DNA from: Paraspadella gotoi
Taxonomy: Eukaryota; Chaetognatha
DNA length: 64,000 bases
Reading direction: 5' to 3'
Assembly: GCA_051294375.1 (NCBI GenBank)
Contig: CM119263.1
Location: 9,354,432-9,418,431 of the forward strand
Shown: positions 28,230 through 40,400 of the stretch, in pieces
Layout: every line of letters begins with the position of its first letter
Numbering within the stretch: the first letter of the stretch is position 1
Position numbers and translations under genes: made by a program
Notes under the pieces: model-generated
Told to the model about the DNA's origin: nothing
What the model saw: only the letters and a program-made list of their open reading frames with translations
Databases searched by the model: none

Positions 28230-29420
28230 TAACGAAGTGTAAGCGATATTTCGACTCAATCTTATTGTTTTAGCGATAATCGAAACAAGGTTTAGATCTA
28301 AACTTCCTGTATTTCTTTTTTTTTTTCCGATCCCATTTTTGTTTTTTATCTTATGTACGTTCGCATGTCTTTTTTCTTTTAGTCTTTCCCAGCTCCTCTG
28401 GCCTGTTTTTTTTTTTTTTTTATCTTTATCTTCTTTTTTCTACTGTTTTTCCCTCGTTTTTCATCTCAACAAAAAAATAGAAATTTTCTTCCCCTTCCCC
28501 CGGCTCCCCGCTCCATCTTTCTCCTCCCCCCCAATAAAAGAGAGAGCGGGAAGAAGTCAGACGAAAACCAAAAACATGACCGAATCCGATTTGGGAAAAT
28601 CGTCTCTCGGTTTTTAAGATTTCCTTTCCTAAAATCGACGACGATGACAGCGACGAGACGAAAGATGACAACGACAGCGACTAAAATGAAGAAAAGAAAG
28701 ACAATGAAGACAGTTTATCACGTCAATATTGACTGTCAAGACTTCTGAACTATGAGTCCATGACTATGATGAATGCAATGGAGAGAAAACGAAGATATAA
28801 CTGCATTGACTGAAGCTGAGAAGGGATTATCCATAAATCAGGAGACAAAGGTGACAAAAAAGGACAACATCAAGGACGCTGGTCCCGCACCAATGTTCTT
28901 ATTTTATCCTCTCCCTTCGTCTGAAGCCATCATCTACCTTAAACTAAACCAGTAAATATAATATTAAATGATTAAAAAATATTAAAATTAATATTGAAAT
29001 TATTAAAAAATACCAATATATATAATCTTAAAAATAAAGAAGCTGACTCAAATTAAACTTTTAATTATTTTGAAGAAGCGAAAAAACAGAAAGACATTTT
29101 CTTTTACCGAATCGAAAAAATTAACGTTCGTTATATAAATAAATATCATTTGGGGGATGCAAATTTTAAAAAAAGTTAGCGAAAAACACTCGCAAGGAGG
29201 AAAAAGATGGAAAAATGAATGATAGACCAAAGGGTAATGTTAATGGAAAGGAAGAATCGAATGGAGATGAAAACGAGAAAGTCTTTGCTCATCGCGTGTG
29301 GCGATAATTAGTTTTGTCGAGTTTTAAAATGGATCTGGACGGTGAGGAACTGGAAAAAGAGTTTGAAACGGATGATGATAGAAAATTACATTATATTGCT
29401 GAAAATTAATAAACATAACA
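28230..29420. other. Mostly AT-rich stretch without a convincing gene
   Basis: A 60-codon frame at 28773-28955 (containing ITALTEAEKGLSINQETKV) is the only protein-like piece. It has no recognised domain and is too short to call. Confidence 0.4.
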
Positions 29421-29441
29421 ATGCATAACAATATAAAATAC

Positions 29442-29444
29442 ATC

Positions 29445-29492
<48 letters not shown>
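29442..29492. repeat. (CT)n microsatellite
   Basis: CT repeat followed by CCCTCCCTCC. Confidence 0.92.
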
Positions 29493-29494
<2 letters not shown>

Positions 29495-29786
29495 CCTCCT
29501 CCCACGCCTTCGCCATTCACTTCATTATTTATCCGCGCTCCTTCTCCTCCTTCCCTTTTACTTTCCACTTAATTCGCTTCGCCGTCTAAAGACTTTTTCA
29601 TTTTGTTTTCTTCCAACTTCCTCATCCTTTCTTCTTTCCGTTTACCTCTCAATCGTTTTTCTCTTCATCTTAATCTTTCCTCCTCTTATCTCCCCTCTCT
29701 TCTTCCCCTTGCCTCTCTCTCCCTCCTCCTCCTCTTCCTCCTTCCCCCTCCTCGTCATCGATACTCGAAAGGAAATCGTTTTCAGA

Positions 29787-29917
29787 TTCTTGGCCGACGA
29801 ATTACGACTCACTTCCGGCGCCGCTGCCGCCGCCGCCGACCACGCCCACTCGGTCACCAGCTTCACCGCTGCGACCGACTCCCCCCTACCCCCCCCCACG
29901 GCTGGGTCTTTGAAGTG
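29787..29917 (+). CDS. Possible terminal exon, Ala- and Thr-rich
   Basis: After a long pyrimidine tract and GTTTTCAG, the frame reads FLADELRLTSG, six alanines, DHAHSVTSFTAATDSPLPPP and a stop. GC rises sharply here (CCGCTGCCGCCGCCGCCG). The upstream part of the same open frame is low-complexity Leu/Ser/Pro and is probably intron. The opposite strand is also open. No family is recognised. Confidence 0.25.
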
Positions 29918-29994
29918 AGCCGCTGGTTTCGATTTGTCATCAAAACGCTTGGGGATCGAGTCGTCGCGAAGACTTAACCTTTCTTAAATAAAAG

Positions 29995-30159
29995 ATGAGC
30001 GACGGATATTGCGTTTCTTGTTTTCCATCTCGAAATACTGCAACGACAACAACAACGACAGGGACCAAACCGACGCCCACAATTGTAAAGGTCGGCGCCC
30101 CGACGGGAAAAAAAATGGCGGCGTCCCGGGATTGGGTGGCACCCGGCGTCTGTTGTTGA
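29995..30159 (+). CDS. Unrecognised 54-codon ORF, Thr-rich
   Basis: It starts at AAAGATGAGC with MSDGYCVSCFPSRN, then a Thr run encoded by ACA/ACG, TKPTPTIVKVGAPTGKK, MAASRDWVAPGVCC and a stop. The mix of residues and the A at -3 before the ATG look more gene-like than the surrounding repeat frames. It could be a short secreted-type or intracellular peptide or one exon of something longer. No homology is known to me. A GTC/GTT triplet-repeat stretch follows immediately (30160-30230). Confidence 0.25.
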   Translation: MSDGYCVSCFPSRNTATTTTTTGTKPTPTIVKVGAPTGKKMAASRDWVAPGVCC

Positions 30160-30812
30160 CGTCGTTGTCGAGGTCGTCGCGCTCGGCGTCGTCGGGGTCG
30201 TCGTTGTCGTCGTTGTCGTCGTTTCGGATGAAAGAGCAGACGTAAAGGTTTTTGAGCGAAATATCAGCGAGTGAAGGCAGACGAATTTTCGTTGGTTACT
30301 TCAGTTTTATTTTTTGTTCAGTTTAGTTAATTTTAACAAACCAGATTAGTTTAGTCACGTAACATGTTTGAACACGTTTGAATGTCTACGTGTGTCTTCG
30401 TGTGAGTGGGTGTGTTTCTGTGTATGAATGATTACTCTAAACTAATTAGCGATTCGGACAATATTAATAATTAATTCTATTTTATAAGCGTTATCGTTCA
30501 GCCTCTTACGGTTACCTCAAATCAAAACTCGTCCGCCTCTCATCCTTCTCCCACCGACTTTCCTCGTCTGCTTCCCTTCTCCATTTTCCCCCCCCCTCTC
30601 TCCCCCCCGCCCCCTCCGGCCAAGAATCGTTTTGACGTTCTTTCTTTTCCTCCTCCTCTTCATCTTCCTCCTCTTCCTCTTTTTTCCTCCTTCTCTTCCT
30701 TCTCTTCCTCCCGTCGCCTCTTTCCTCCTTTTTTCTTCCTTCAACTGCAAAGTCAAGACGCAAGAAAATCTTTTTTTTTTTCCCTCCATCGGCTCTTGGG
30801 TCTGTCTGACTG

Positions 30813-30937
<125 letters not shown>

Positions 30938-31382
30938 GCAACTGACCAAAAGCTTCGGTTTTGTTTTTACCTCATCGTCTTTATCCTAATCGTCGTCGTA
31001 CTCATCGTCGTCCTCGGATCTTCGCCTTCGTCCTCGTTGCTGTCATCTTATTTCGTCTTATTTATTAGCGTCGAGCGGCCGACGGTCATCGACTCTCTCG
31101 ATGACAACTTCGTCGTTGTCCTCATCAGCGACGTCATGTTTTTCCTTTTTAATTTTGTAGTAACGCGCGTCGACATTCCCTCCGTAAAATAAAAAAAAAT
31201 CATGGATTAGTTTTAAATTGTAACGAGAAAAGTAAAAAACCAAAAATAATAATCATTCGTTAAAAAGCAAAAAAAACTTTTATTCAATTCTCTATTCTAA
31301 TATAAGCTTCGTAGAGAGAGAGAGATTGAGATATGGTTCCATGGTGCCAGAGAGCCGCTGCGGTTTTTGCGATTTTTGCTAT

Positions 31383-31383
<1 letters not shown>

Positions 31384-31437
<54 letters not shown>
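31384..31437. repeat. (CT)n microsatellite
   Basis: Nearly perfect CT repeat; in the second copy (42755-42830) it is interrupted by TTCT. Confidence 0.95.
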
Positions 31438-31440
<3 letters not shown>

Positions 31441-31517
31441 CTTGTGTTTTTTTCGGGCACCTGAACGACACAAGAAAAGAGATGAAAGAAATAGAGAGAG
31501 AGAGAGGGAGAGAGAGA

Positions 31518-31542
31518 NNNNNNNNNNNNNNNNNNNNNNNNN
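31518..31542. other. Assembly gap, 25 N
   Basis: It sits in a (GA)n tract at the end of the first copy of the direct duplication. The sequence to its right has no counterpart in the second copy, which continues differently after 42975. Confidence 0.97.
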
Positions 31543-31628
31543 TCGTGGAACGACAAGGTCGAATCGTCCCTCCACGATTCAAAGAAGGTTCGTGGCTGAC
31601 TCTAAATTGCCTCTCTATACCTCTGTGA

Positions 31629-31904
31629 ACCAGTTCGGGTCACGGATCAGCACGGACAGTTCTGACTCTTCTAAATGCTATGGCCAGTGTTCGCGTAAAA
31701 TCTGTGTTCACCGATTGCGGACAGGATAGTGTCCACGGGCCATCACAGATAGGGCTTCGTGTGCTGTATGAAACGGTCTGTGCAGAGATCTTGGCCCTGT
31801 TCGGCCCCCACGTCATGCTGCTGTGCCAGAGCTGGTGCCCGCCCCTGCCACAGGCTGCCCCCAGTAGACAGCTCCCTGATGACATAATCACTATAAGTTA
31901 TTAA
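31629..31904. other. GC-rich, coding-like segment of unknown identity
   Basis: GC rises well above the flanks. The plus frame is open for about 90 codons and includes VLTLLNAMASVRVKSVFTDC and later GPHVMLLCQSWCPPLPQ. The minus frame is open for 83 codons and includes STRSPICDGPWTLSCPQS and TLAIAFRRVRTVRADP. I recognise neither. It may be a fragment of a transposon or pseudogene exon, or foreign sequence brought in next to the 25-N gap. Confidence 0.35.
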
Positions 31905-31957
31905 ACTTATTTCTGTCTGTACATTGCACAATGTATCTATTTTGTACTCTCTCTGTT

Positions 31958-31990
<33 letters not shown>

Positions 31991-32990
31991 TCTTGCCACC
32001 AATTGACCATTTCACTTCTTTTCACAACTGATTATGTCCTCAACCTTAAAACTGTACTCATTCTTTCAACCATAAACAACCACAAACAACCTCTCTGCTT
32101 GGAACCTTTTTGCCCTCTCTCTCTGCTCTTCCTCTCTCTCTCTCTCTTCTATTGCAACAAAATTTGTGAAATGCTTCACTACACGACCTGTCATGACAGG
32201 CTGAAATGATAGCAGTCGAAAGCATGTCACGTACACAATAAAAAATCGCTTGATGAAATTATTTCAAACTCTTGCTTAAATCTTTTTTCAAAAACAAATG
32301 ACCTGTTTAAATTAATTATAACATAAAATAATATTATCTTATAATAAGTATCATGAAAGAGCTCGAGAAAAAAACAAGATTTAAGAATAGCACCAATCAT
32401 TAATTTGACTAAAATCAAATTAAATCTTACTCATAACCAGCACTAGTGATTTTTAAAAGAATATGTCTGTTTTGGACATATTCCTAATTAAATTAAAGTC
32501 TGCTAGGCCAGCTTAATTTATATACGACTAGAATTCGCTAAGACGTCATTCTCTTTAGATTTAAAAGGGCTTTCAAAAAATAATAATATCGTCCAGCGTC
32601 AATCGCACTCCTTTCGATCTCTCTCCTCTCTCTTCCCCGCAGATCATCCCTCTTCTTCTCTCTCTCTACCTGCAACGACAGAGCGCAAAGAGCGGGCGAT
32701 AAGAGAGACGGCGAAACGAGAACATGCCGCTCAAAGGGCGGCCGAGCTCATGGCGACAGGGTGATGTTTTGATGCTTTTGCATAAGCCTCGGCACCCGAT
32801 GAGTTGAACTTGATATAATCTAATTTTCTTCTTTACCAAATTTTTTACTGTGAATAAATGTAAAATGAATGCCGTGACTCTATAAACATCTCGAGATTTA
32901 TTTGCCACTTTTTTAAATTAGCCAACCCGCGCCAAAAAAACGAAAACATACTGAAAAGTAGAAACAAAAGGCTTAAAGCCATAAGGGAAT
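31905..32990. other. Mostly non-coding, with short CT tracts
   Basis: (CT)n pieces at 31950-31990 and 32115-32150, then AT-rich unique DNA. A somewhat CG-richer spot at 32670-32770 has no convincing frame. Confidence 0.45.
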
Positions 32991-33009
32991 CAGCCCTACT
33001 TTTGTATGA

Positions 33010-33090
33010 TTAACACAATATGATGCGATTGATAACCAAAATTGATGCGATGATAACCGAAGGAATTGAATCGATGATAACTGTTACCAC
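33010..33090. repeat. GATGCGATGATAACC degenerate repeat
   Basis: Three or four units of the same motif family as 33915-34095. Confidence 0.55.
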
Positions 33091-33099
33091 GAAAATAAC

Positions 33100-33910
33100 T
33101 TCTCTAAATGATTCGAGGAAATCCAGCTTCATCTACCTTTTTCCCCGTTGCCCTCTTTATTACTGACATCGAAAAATGCCACCGTTCAAGCAGAACTCGC
33201 CAGCGCACTCTCTTAGGCACCTCCTTTCTTTGTTTTTATACTTTAGTACAGAATTCCGAAGGCAGTGTACAGCCTTGATTCTGATTGGTGCCCGCCTGGA
33301 TTTCGCATAGATTTGATTAAGATTCTGATCTTGATTCTATCCCGTGGATCTTCAGATCTCAAAGTTGTCCTGGCTGTTTTTTGTTCTTTCATGAGCATTA
33401 GAAACTCTTAGTCAGTATCTCGGAATCTATATTTGGACTGTGCATCGCTGGCTTTGGTGGACTTTCTATGAATGAGAAGCATTCTCTTTTGGTTATATTG
33501 CCTCAGATAACAAGTAAGAAAGACTCTTTAATTATCTAGATATATCTGACTGAGTTTGTACTAAAGTTTTGTTATCCTGCCCAGACTTCTAACTTACAAC
33601 AACGTTAACTCTACAGACTTAGTCAACAACTTCTACAGACTACTACTTTCTACAAAGACTACTTCTTCTAAGACTACAGACTTCGTTCAAGTCTGGCCTT
33701 AGCTGGACAGTCTTCATTATCGCCTTAGCCGACGTCGATCTCAACTGACTTGTCGTCAGCATCCTCCAGGGCGATCCTGGACCGAGCCATTCGTCTCTTC
33801 TGCCGCCAATTTTATACACCGTTCCATCGTGGTCTTCAATGTGCCAGAATTTTAGTCCAGTCAGTTAGAATTCAAAGACGGCGCCACTTCTCCGAACTTT
33901 AGCAATACAA
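33100..33910. other. Unassigned sequence, possible LTR-type remnant
   Basis: There are no long frames. Near 33880 AAAGACGGCGCCACTTCTCC resembles the junction region of some LTR retroelements, and 33560-33700 has ACTTCTACAGACTAC-like internal repeats. The evidence is too thin to call an element. Confidence 0.3.
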
Positions 33911-33914
33911 ATAA

Positions 33915-34095
33915 CCAAATGATGATGAGATGATAGTCATCATTGATTTGCGATGAATAATCATTCATTGATGCGATGATAGTCCTTCATTGATGCGCGA
34001 CTGATAATCATTCAATTTGATGCATGATAGTCATTCCATTGATTGCGCATGAATATCATTTCATTGAGCGAAATGCTAGTCATTCTTGACAGTGA
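33915..34095. repeat. Degenerate tandem repeat, unit about 22-28 bp
   Basis: Seven or so noisy units of ATGATAGTCATTCATTGATG. Units differ by many small indels, either from age or from poorly polished reads. Confidence 0.75.
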
Positions 34096-34099
34096 TGAG

Positions 34100-34345
34100 G
34101 TTAATTAGAGAGAGAGAAAAAAGAGAGAGAGAGGGAGCGATGAGAGAGCGACCCATAGCAGTGTTGATTGAGAGAGAAACTATAGATGAGAATAATAAAA
34201 TAATAATAAAAGCTTTTTAGAAGGAAAAAAATAAAAAATCCGTCACGAACAATTCGGCAAATAAATTCTCGCGATTTTGTATTACAGAAAAAAAGTGGCG
34301 CGTTAAATAAAAATTGTTTTATTAGAGCATCAATTACTTTCAATT
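34100..34345 (-). repeat. Dispersed repeat family R, copy 1
   Basis: It shares GAGAGAG-rich ends and the core CTCGCGATTTTGTATTACAG / AAATAAAAATTGTTTTA with 38640-38850 and 39070-39260. The minus-strand frame is low complexity. Confidence 0.5.
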
Positions 34346-34840
34346 TTTTTTTTTTCACTGAAATAAGACTGAAGCTTTTTGTCACTAGTTCAAAATGACG
34401 TTTGAAAACCTTATTTTTTGGCATATTTATTGCAAATAATGGATTGATATGGATTGTATGAAATGAAACCGTCAGCCTTATAAACGGCTAAACATTTTCA
34501 ATCAATAACGGGTCAAAAAATATATTCTCTATTAACAACAATATATATAGTTGAACATACTCAGTTAACGACTATGATATTTTTGAAATTTCCAAATATT
34601 TTTTTACTTATCAAAAAAATATTCTATTTCCGTCATTTTAAAAAAATTTGCTAATCTTGCATGAAATTTATAGATTGCTTCTCTTATTAAGGAAGATTAT
34701 TGCCTACCTCTCACATTAGCAGAACTCATGCTGACATTGCCATGGCATCAATATAAAGTATTATTCACTTTTTAGTCGCATCTGCCTTATCAGCAGATCC
34801 CAGACTCATAACTCACTTTTCGGTCCGTCGCCGCTCCGCT
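34345..34840. other. AT-rich stretch, no gene seen
   Basis: Unique-looking A/T-rich sequence. Nothing recognisable. Confidence 0.45.
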
Positions 34841-34929
34841 CCCCTCAATATGTCGGGCAACACACTTCACATATATCTAAAAGTCGAACATCGAATATAT
34901 GATAAATTAATGCAAACAAACAAACGATT

Positions 34930-34985
34930 ATCGTCCCTACCGTCCGTCCGCCGTCCGTCCATCCCCTCCGTCCGTCCGTCCAACA
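34930..34985. repeat. GTCC tetranucleotide repeat
   Basis: GTCCGTCC units with interruptions; a weak parallel exists near 40765. Confidence 0.7.
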
Positions 34986-35689
34986 CACTCTAGTCAAAAA
35001 ACCTCCCACAATACTCGTGATGGATGGACGATTGGTATTGCAAAATTTGTGAGTGTGGAGGTAGGAAACAGTCACCCGCACCACAATGAATAGACTCTGA
35101 GCATGGCATAATAGAAAGTTTTGAGGGAATCGTCAGCGATAGAGTGGAAAATCTGGCATTAAATGGCACAAAAAACAAAAAAACATCTAACCAATATTAT
35201 CACTACTTTGAACGCCAATTCTCATAATGGATCAGGGCAACTTGACTTGAAATATTTGATCATGCATGCGCTTAGGGAAGTGGTGAGATTGGAAACTGAC
35301 GATAATAACACGTATTCAATGAGCCACGCAATCACAGAGTGGCGCCAGTGGAACATGACGTATAAAATGGAAAAAAAACAAAAAGTCACAAAAACATATT
35401 TAAAACTTTAAGAAATAAAGGTTCTCAGATTACCTTAAACTCTTACTCATACATTATCTACAAGTTTATTAAAAATTGAACGATAGCATAAATCGAACAT
35501 GGAATTTTGTGTGTGCCACGGCTAGGAACAGTATGTGATAAAGCCTGCCACGACATTATAATTTTTTTCGATGGCATAACGTAGGCAGTGGTAAAAGAGT
35601 TTCAAAATTAGAAAACCAAAAGACACCATTTATAGTTGAATTTTTTTAAAGTTTCTTCTCTCTCTCTCTCTCTGATTGAAGTTGATTGA

Positions 35690-36300
35690 TTGATAGATTG
35701 ATTGACCAATTTCGCCAATTGACAAAAATATGCATTGACCAAATCTTAAGCTTCACCAAATACCCCCGACTAGCCAGTTGACAAATTTCTGCAATGTTGC
35801 ATCAAGTTTGCCAAGCCTTGACCAAATCTAAATGACCGTTGACCAAATTACTGCCTGTTGACCAAATCTATGACCCAGTCTTGACCAAAAAAAAAAAAGG
35901 TGCGTTATGCCAGCTTGACAAATTTATGCTAGTGACCAAATCTAGGCAAGCTGATAAAATCCTATGCCAGACTTGCACCCAAATTATGACCATTGAGGGG
36001 TACTCCAAATATATCCTAAATAATGATCATCCAAAATCAGACAATATGTCAGAAAATGACAACCCAATACAGTCGCACACAACCACCCCTACACACCCCG
36101 ACCAAATTATGTCAGTTACCACAATTATGTCACGATGCCAAAATTTATGTCAGCTTAGACCAAATATATGATCAGCATTGACCAAATTAATGTCAGTAAC
36201 AATTATGTCAGTGACCACATTATGTCACGTACCCAAAATTATGTCAGTGACAATTATAGTCAGTATGACCAAATTTATGCAAGTTGATAATTATGCCAAG
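35690..36300 (+). repeat. Minisatellite, unit about 18-20 bp (TTGACCAAATTATGTCAG)
   Basis: About thirty noisy units, beginning as TTGACCAAATCTATGCC and changing gradually to TGACCAAATTATGTCAGT. Indel noise is heavy. The 110-codon frame at 35839-36171 is its translation. Confidence 0.8.
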
Positions 36301-37109
36301 AATGAACAAGTATGCTATCAAAATCACCAGTACTAATTTCGATGACCTGCGATTTGTCTATGCGCTGGAGTAAAAGCATCGTGTGATTAACAGCGACAAC
36401 CAAGTTTCGATGACATCTTTTGACGTGTGAAATGCAGTTTAAATGGAAAAAACAAAAAAACCTGTTCACTAATTGATTATGATTCTTTTTCCCTTTTATA
36501 ATTAAAGTATATGCAGGATTGTATTAATAAATCAAATATTAATCTTAATTAATCAATTAGTTAACTTAATCCTTAATCAATAATTATTAATCAGTCAATC
36601 AATCGTTATCCGTCCACCACTTTAGCAAAAAGCTTCCAATAATCGCTGATTGATCGTTGGATTGCGAAAGAATTTTGGTGTGTGGTTAGGAAAGTGTGTG
36701 ATAAGCTGGATATTAAAGTTTCGAACGGAATATGTGAGTTTAAAGAGGAAAAAACAATAAGTCGCCTTTACTAAAATATTATATTTTAACCATTACAGCT
36801 ACTCTATTAATCATAATGGATGGATAGATTGAGCTTCAAATTTGGTAGCGGTAGAAAAATGGACGATGCTTGATATAAAGTTCGGTGAAACGTACGAGTG
36901 GAAATGAGTTTAAATGAAAAAAATATGAGCTCACATTTACTTGATCTACGATTAACCCATAAGTAGATGAGATGAATGCGAGGAGGCGGGCTAGGAAGTG
37001 TGTGTTGACAAAGAAGCCTAGATATAAAGTATTTGACGGAATTGTGCCCAGTGGAAATGAGTTTAAATGCGAAAAAAACTAAGTAAATTTACTGAATCTT
37101 TATTATTAT

Positions 37110-37290
37110 GAGAGAGAGAGAGGAGAAGAGAGAGAGAGAAAGAGAGCCAGAAAAATTGAGCATAGGATCTACGCCATTGCAAGAAGAGGAAGAGAGCAGA
37201 AAAACATGACGATTCATAAAGGATCGTTGCAATTGCAAAGAGAGAGAGAGAGAGCAGAGAGAGAAAGAAAGAGAGAGAGCTCCGAAAATA
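37110..37290. repeat. Imperfect (GA)n blocks
   Basis: Three GA-rich blocks separated by short unique pieces (GCATAGGATCTACGCCATTGC and similar), which themselves look repeated. Confidence 0.7.
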
Positions 37291-37299
37291 ATGTCCGAA

Positions 37300-38180
37300 G
37301 CTAATTACTGTATAATCAACCAAATGTAGAAGCAATTGAGATACAAACGCGCATTAAAATTGAACCGGCATTGAAGGCAGTTGAACGGCATTTGAACGAC
37401 AAGAAACGCCATGGACAGGCAGTTGAAACGCTGGACATAAAAAGATAATATAAACGAATTAAAAAACCATCTTAATATTAAAATTAAATCAGCCTAAAGC
37501 AAACATTTAACAACCTGCCTTTCACGCTCGGAAAGCTTGAGACACTACTAATATAATTCTTACTTGTCTCCACAAAGCGAAGTTTCTTCACTATTTTGAT
37601 ATATAGTAAACGTTTTAGGCACCAAAAAGGCCACCGATTTTTTGGGAAACTGAAACACGCCGAAATATTATAACAGAGTTACTGTAAGAGCATTAAGGAA
37701 GTTAAATGAAAGAGTAAGTACTACAATTTTCAATTTTGACGAAATAAATTGGTTAAAATAGAAAAAACCTTAAAAAATTATCATCTTCATCATTATTGGC
37801 TGAATTTATAGTTTTTTAAATTTTCATAAATAAAACCAAAAATTTTTTAAAAGTGTATTTAATAACCTGTTATCTAACTTTTAAAGCCTCTATCAATCTA
37901 TTAACAAATTTAAATTTAACAAAATTTTAAAAATTAAATTTCATTTCATAATTATTAATAGTCGCTTAACATTAACCATTAACCATTTGAGAGAACTTCA
38001 AGTTTTCAACCTGTTCCGGCTCTAAATATCTAGTTAAGGCGGCCAAAATTGAACACGTTTTCAACTCCTAGTTCTCTTAAATTTTTTTCCTATTTACTAT
38101 AAATCGTTTCAATGCCTAACTTTTTGAATTAGTTCAATTGGAGTGTTTCACTGAAGCTTTTAAATATTTATTGAATCTAT
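37300..38180. other. AT-rich stretch, no gene seen
   Basis: A short GGCATTGAAGGCAGTTGAAC repeat lies at 37368-37430; otherwise unremarkable A/T-rich DNA. Confidence 0.45.
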
Positions 38181-38639
38181 ATAATAAATAATAGTATATA
38201 AAGTTGACGAATTTGCCAGTGGAAATGAGTTTAGATGCGAAAAAACATAAGTCACAAATATACTTGAATCTTTAATATTACATGTACTAATAATGTTTTA
38301 TTAATTATAGTTAATTAATTTATTAATTAATGTGAAAAAATGATGCAATCAGGTTAAAAAAATCTTAAAAGCATAAAGAGGCGTACCCGCAATTGCATAA
38401 AAGAGAGAGAGAGTGAGAGCGGAGAGACAAGGAGACATAAAATTTAAAATAAGATATTTGTTCTGTTTTGAAAACATGCAAACAAAAATATTTAATAACT
38501 GTCCCTAACCCAATTTAAGGACATCCGATGATGATTAAAGTTGAATATAATTTAAAATTAATCATTACATATTAAATTAATTAATAATTAACTCATTAAT
38601 TAATAATTTAATTATCGTAGGCAGATCCGACATTGTATT

Positions 38640-39260
38640 GTCAAACTGTTCTCAAATTAATCACGAAAATCTCGCGATGCTAAATTTGGGATTTTGTATC
38701 GAGATAAATGCGATAATAAAAGTTTTTATAAGGTGAAAAAATAATCATAATTTTTTTAAAAAACGCAACGATCACGCCAAAGACAAAGAGAGAAAGAAGA
38801 CAGAAATGAGAGAGAGAGAGAGAAAAGCTGAACAGACGCCTGCAGAGGCGCGAACTCGTTACTCGTTTAACTCGTCGCCAAAGTGACGGTGGCTGAAAAA
38901 AAAGTGACTAAAAAAAAAAATAGGAGAGAGAGTAAGGGAGAGAGAAGAGAGAGAGAAAGAGAACACCGACGAGAAAGACTTTAGAGAGAGAGGAGAAAGT
39001 CATGTCCAATGAACAGACGCTGCCCAGAGGCGGAACACGTGATAAGTTATTCTTCACTCTTTTTCTAAAATGGTATCCAGGCGGGGGGGAAAAATCTTTC
39101 GGATGCTAAATTTAGTGATTGTATTGAAAAAAAAGCCGGATAAATGGCCCGATAAATAAAAGTTTTTAGAAGCGAAAAATAATCAGAATTTTTTTCAAAA
39201 AATAACGCAACGAGATGCAGGGCATGAGATCGTTACAGAGAAAAAGAGAGAAAGAGTAGC
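38640..39260 (+). repeat. Dispersed repeat family R, copies 2 and 3 in tandem
   Basis: 38680-38885 and 39030-39260 share GATGCTAAATTTGGGATTTTG, GATAATAAAAGTTTTTA, AATAATCATAATTTTTT, AACGCAACGA and the motif GAACAGACGCTGC. A GA tract separates them. A third, more diverged relative is at 34100-34345. Confidence 0.65.
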
Positions 39261-39263
39261 AAA

Positions 39264-40400
39264 GCTTTTTTTTTTTTTTTTTTTAAAAAAGAAAAATTAT
39301 ATATATAGTTTTTTTTTTATTTTTTTTTTTAAAAGAAAAAAAGTAATATAAAATAATTTAAAGAAATAAAAGAAAGGCAAAAATACATACAATTTTGTTT
39401 ACCAATTTGATTTTTCCAATTTTTCCAATCGCGCTTGTAAAAGATTTAATATTTTATTTGTAATTAAATAAGATAAGCATTTATCATTTAAAAAAATCCT
39501 TTGAGCTTCCCATTATTAAAATTTTATAAACAAATTATTGCAATTTCATTCTCAAATATTAATACCTGCAATATGCGAAATTAGATTAAAGATCTTTTAT
39601 ATATCTAATTGAAAGAAATTTAAAGTATAATGAGTACTTTAATCTCATTGCATATGCAGTAATCATAATGAAGTGGAAATTTCAACAAAAAATACTAAAT
39701 CCAAATGTAATATGCAAAATATACACAGCTATATATCAAGAATGAAAAGACCATATCTAAATTTTAACTTACTATGATTCGCACACTTTTGTAAAACTTT
39801 ATCTAATTCATAAGTAAGTTATTTTTAAAAAAAAAATGCTTAAGCCAGCCAAACCTTTTTAAAAAGCGTCAGTGTGTTTAATATGAAAAACAGCAAAGTG
39901 ACGACGACGACGACGACGACGAACGTCACAAAGAAGCAACCCTAAAACATATATAGGCCTGACCCGGGCTTCGCCGGTAAGGCTCCATAAAATTTAAATC
40001 TAAAAAAAGTGAGTTTAAAAATTAGAGACGAGTTCAAATCATCTTCGCTGCTACTTAATTGCCGGTGCATGGGCCATATCAAAGTCGATTACTGATAAAT
40101 TTGCAATTATGATAAAATTGCATGTATAAATGTTTGGGTTTTACTTTAAAATCATATTAACTATTGAAAAAAATATTCATGGGCTTTGAATATGACAGTG
40201 TTCTACCGCGCCTTGCTAAAATTGTCCCATGTATTAATTATCATTAATTTATTAAGAACATGCTATTTACCCTAGATGAGTCAAGTTTATTGCCATAGAT
40301 TTATATTTTTAATATCATACTAAAACTAAAGAACTTTAAAAGTTGGATCGGAGAGAAGCTCGACTCACTCCATATTCTACTACAATACAATATATTTCAC
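39264..40400. other. AT-rich stretch with a short element-like motif
   Basis: Homopolymers of T and A (39264-39340), a (GAC)n run at 39900-39922, and TAGGCCTGACCCGGGCTTCG near 39955, which resembles the end of some widespread invertebrate retroelements. No ORF supports that. No gene is seen. Confidence 0.4.

Larger units (their letters stand above)
35025..38290 (+). repeat. Degenerate satellite of about 130-170 bp units
   Basis: Approximate units lie at 35025-35200, 35265-35420, 35480-35650, 36330-36475, 36640-36775, 36810-36955, 36960-37110 and 38185-38285. Each carries, in order, a GTGTGATAA-like motif, GATATAAAGT, a GACGGAAT or GTCAG motif, AGTGGAAATGAGTTTAAATG and a run of A, then CATAAGTCACATTTACTTGA. 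Other repeats and unique DNA interrupt the array. Several small frames fall in it (for instance 35163-35411), and none is recognised. Confidence 0.65.

Noticed and set aside
33870-33895. LTR retrotransposon primer-binding site (GGCGCC)
   Set aside because: No paired LTRs, no TG...CA ends and no pol or gag frame nearby.
36950-37335. 90-codon minus-strand frame with Leu/Phe/Ser
   Set aside because: It lies in satellite and GA-tract sequence and is compositional.
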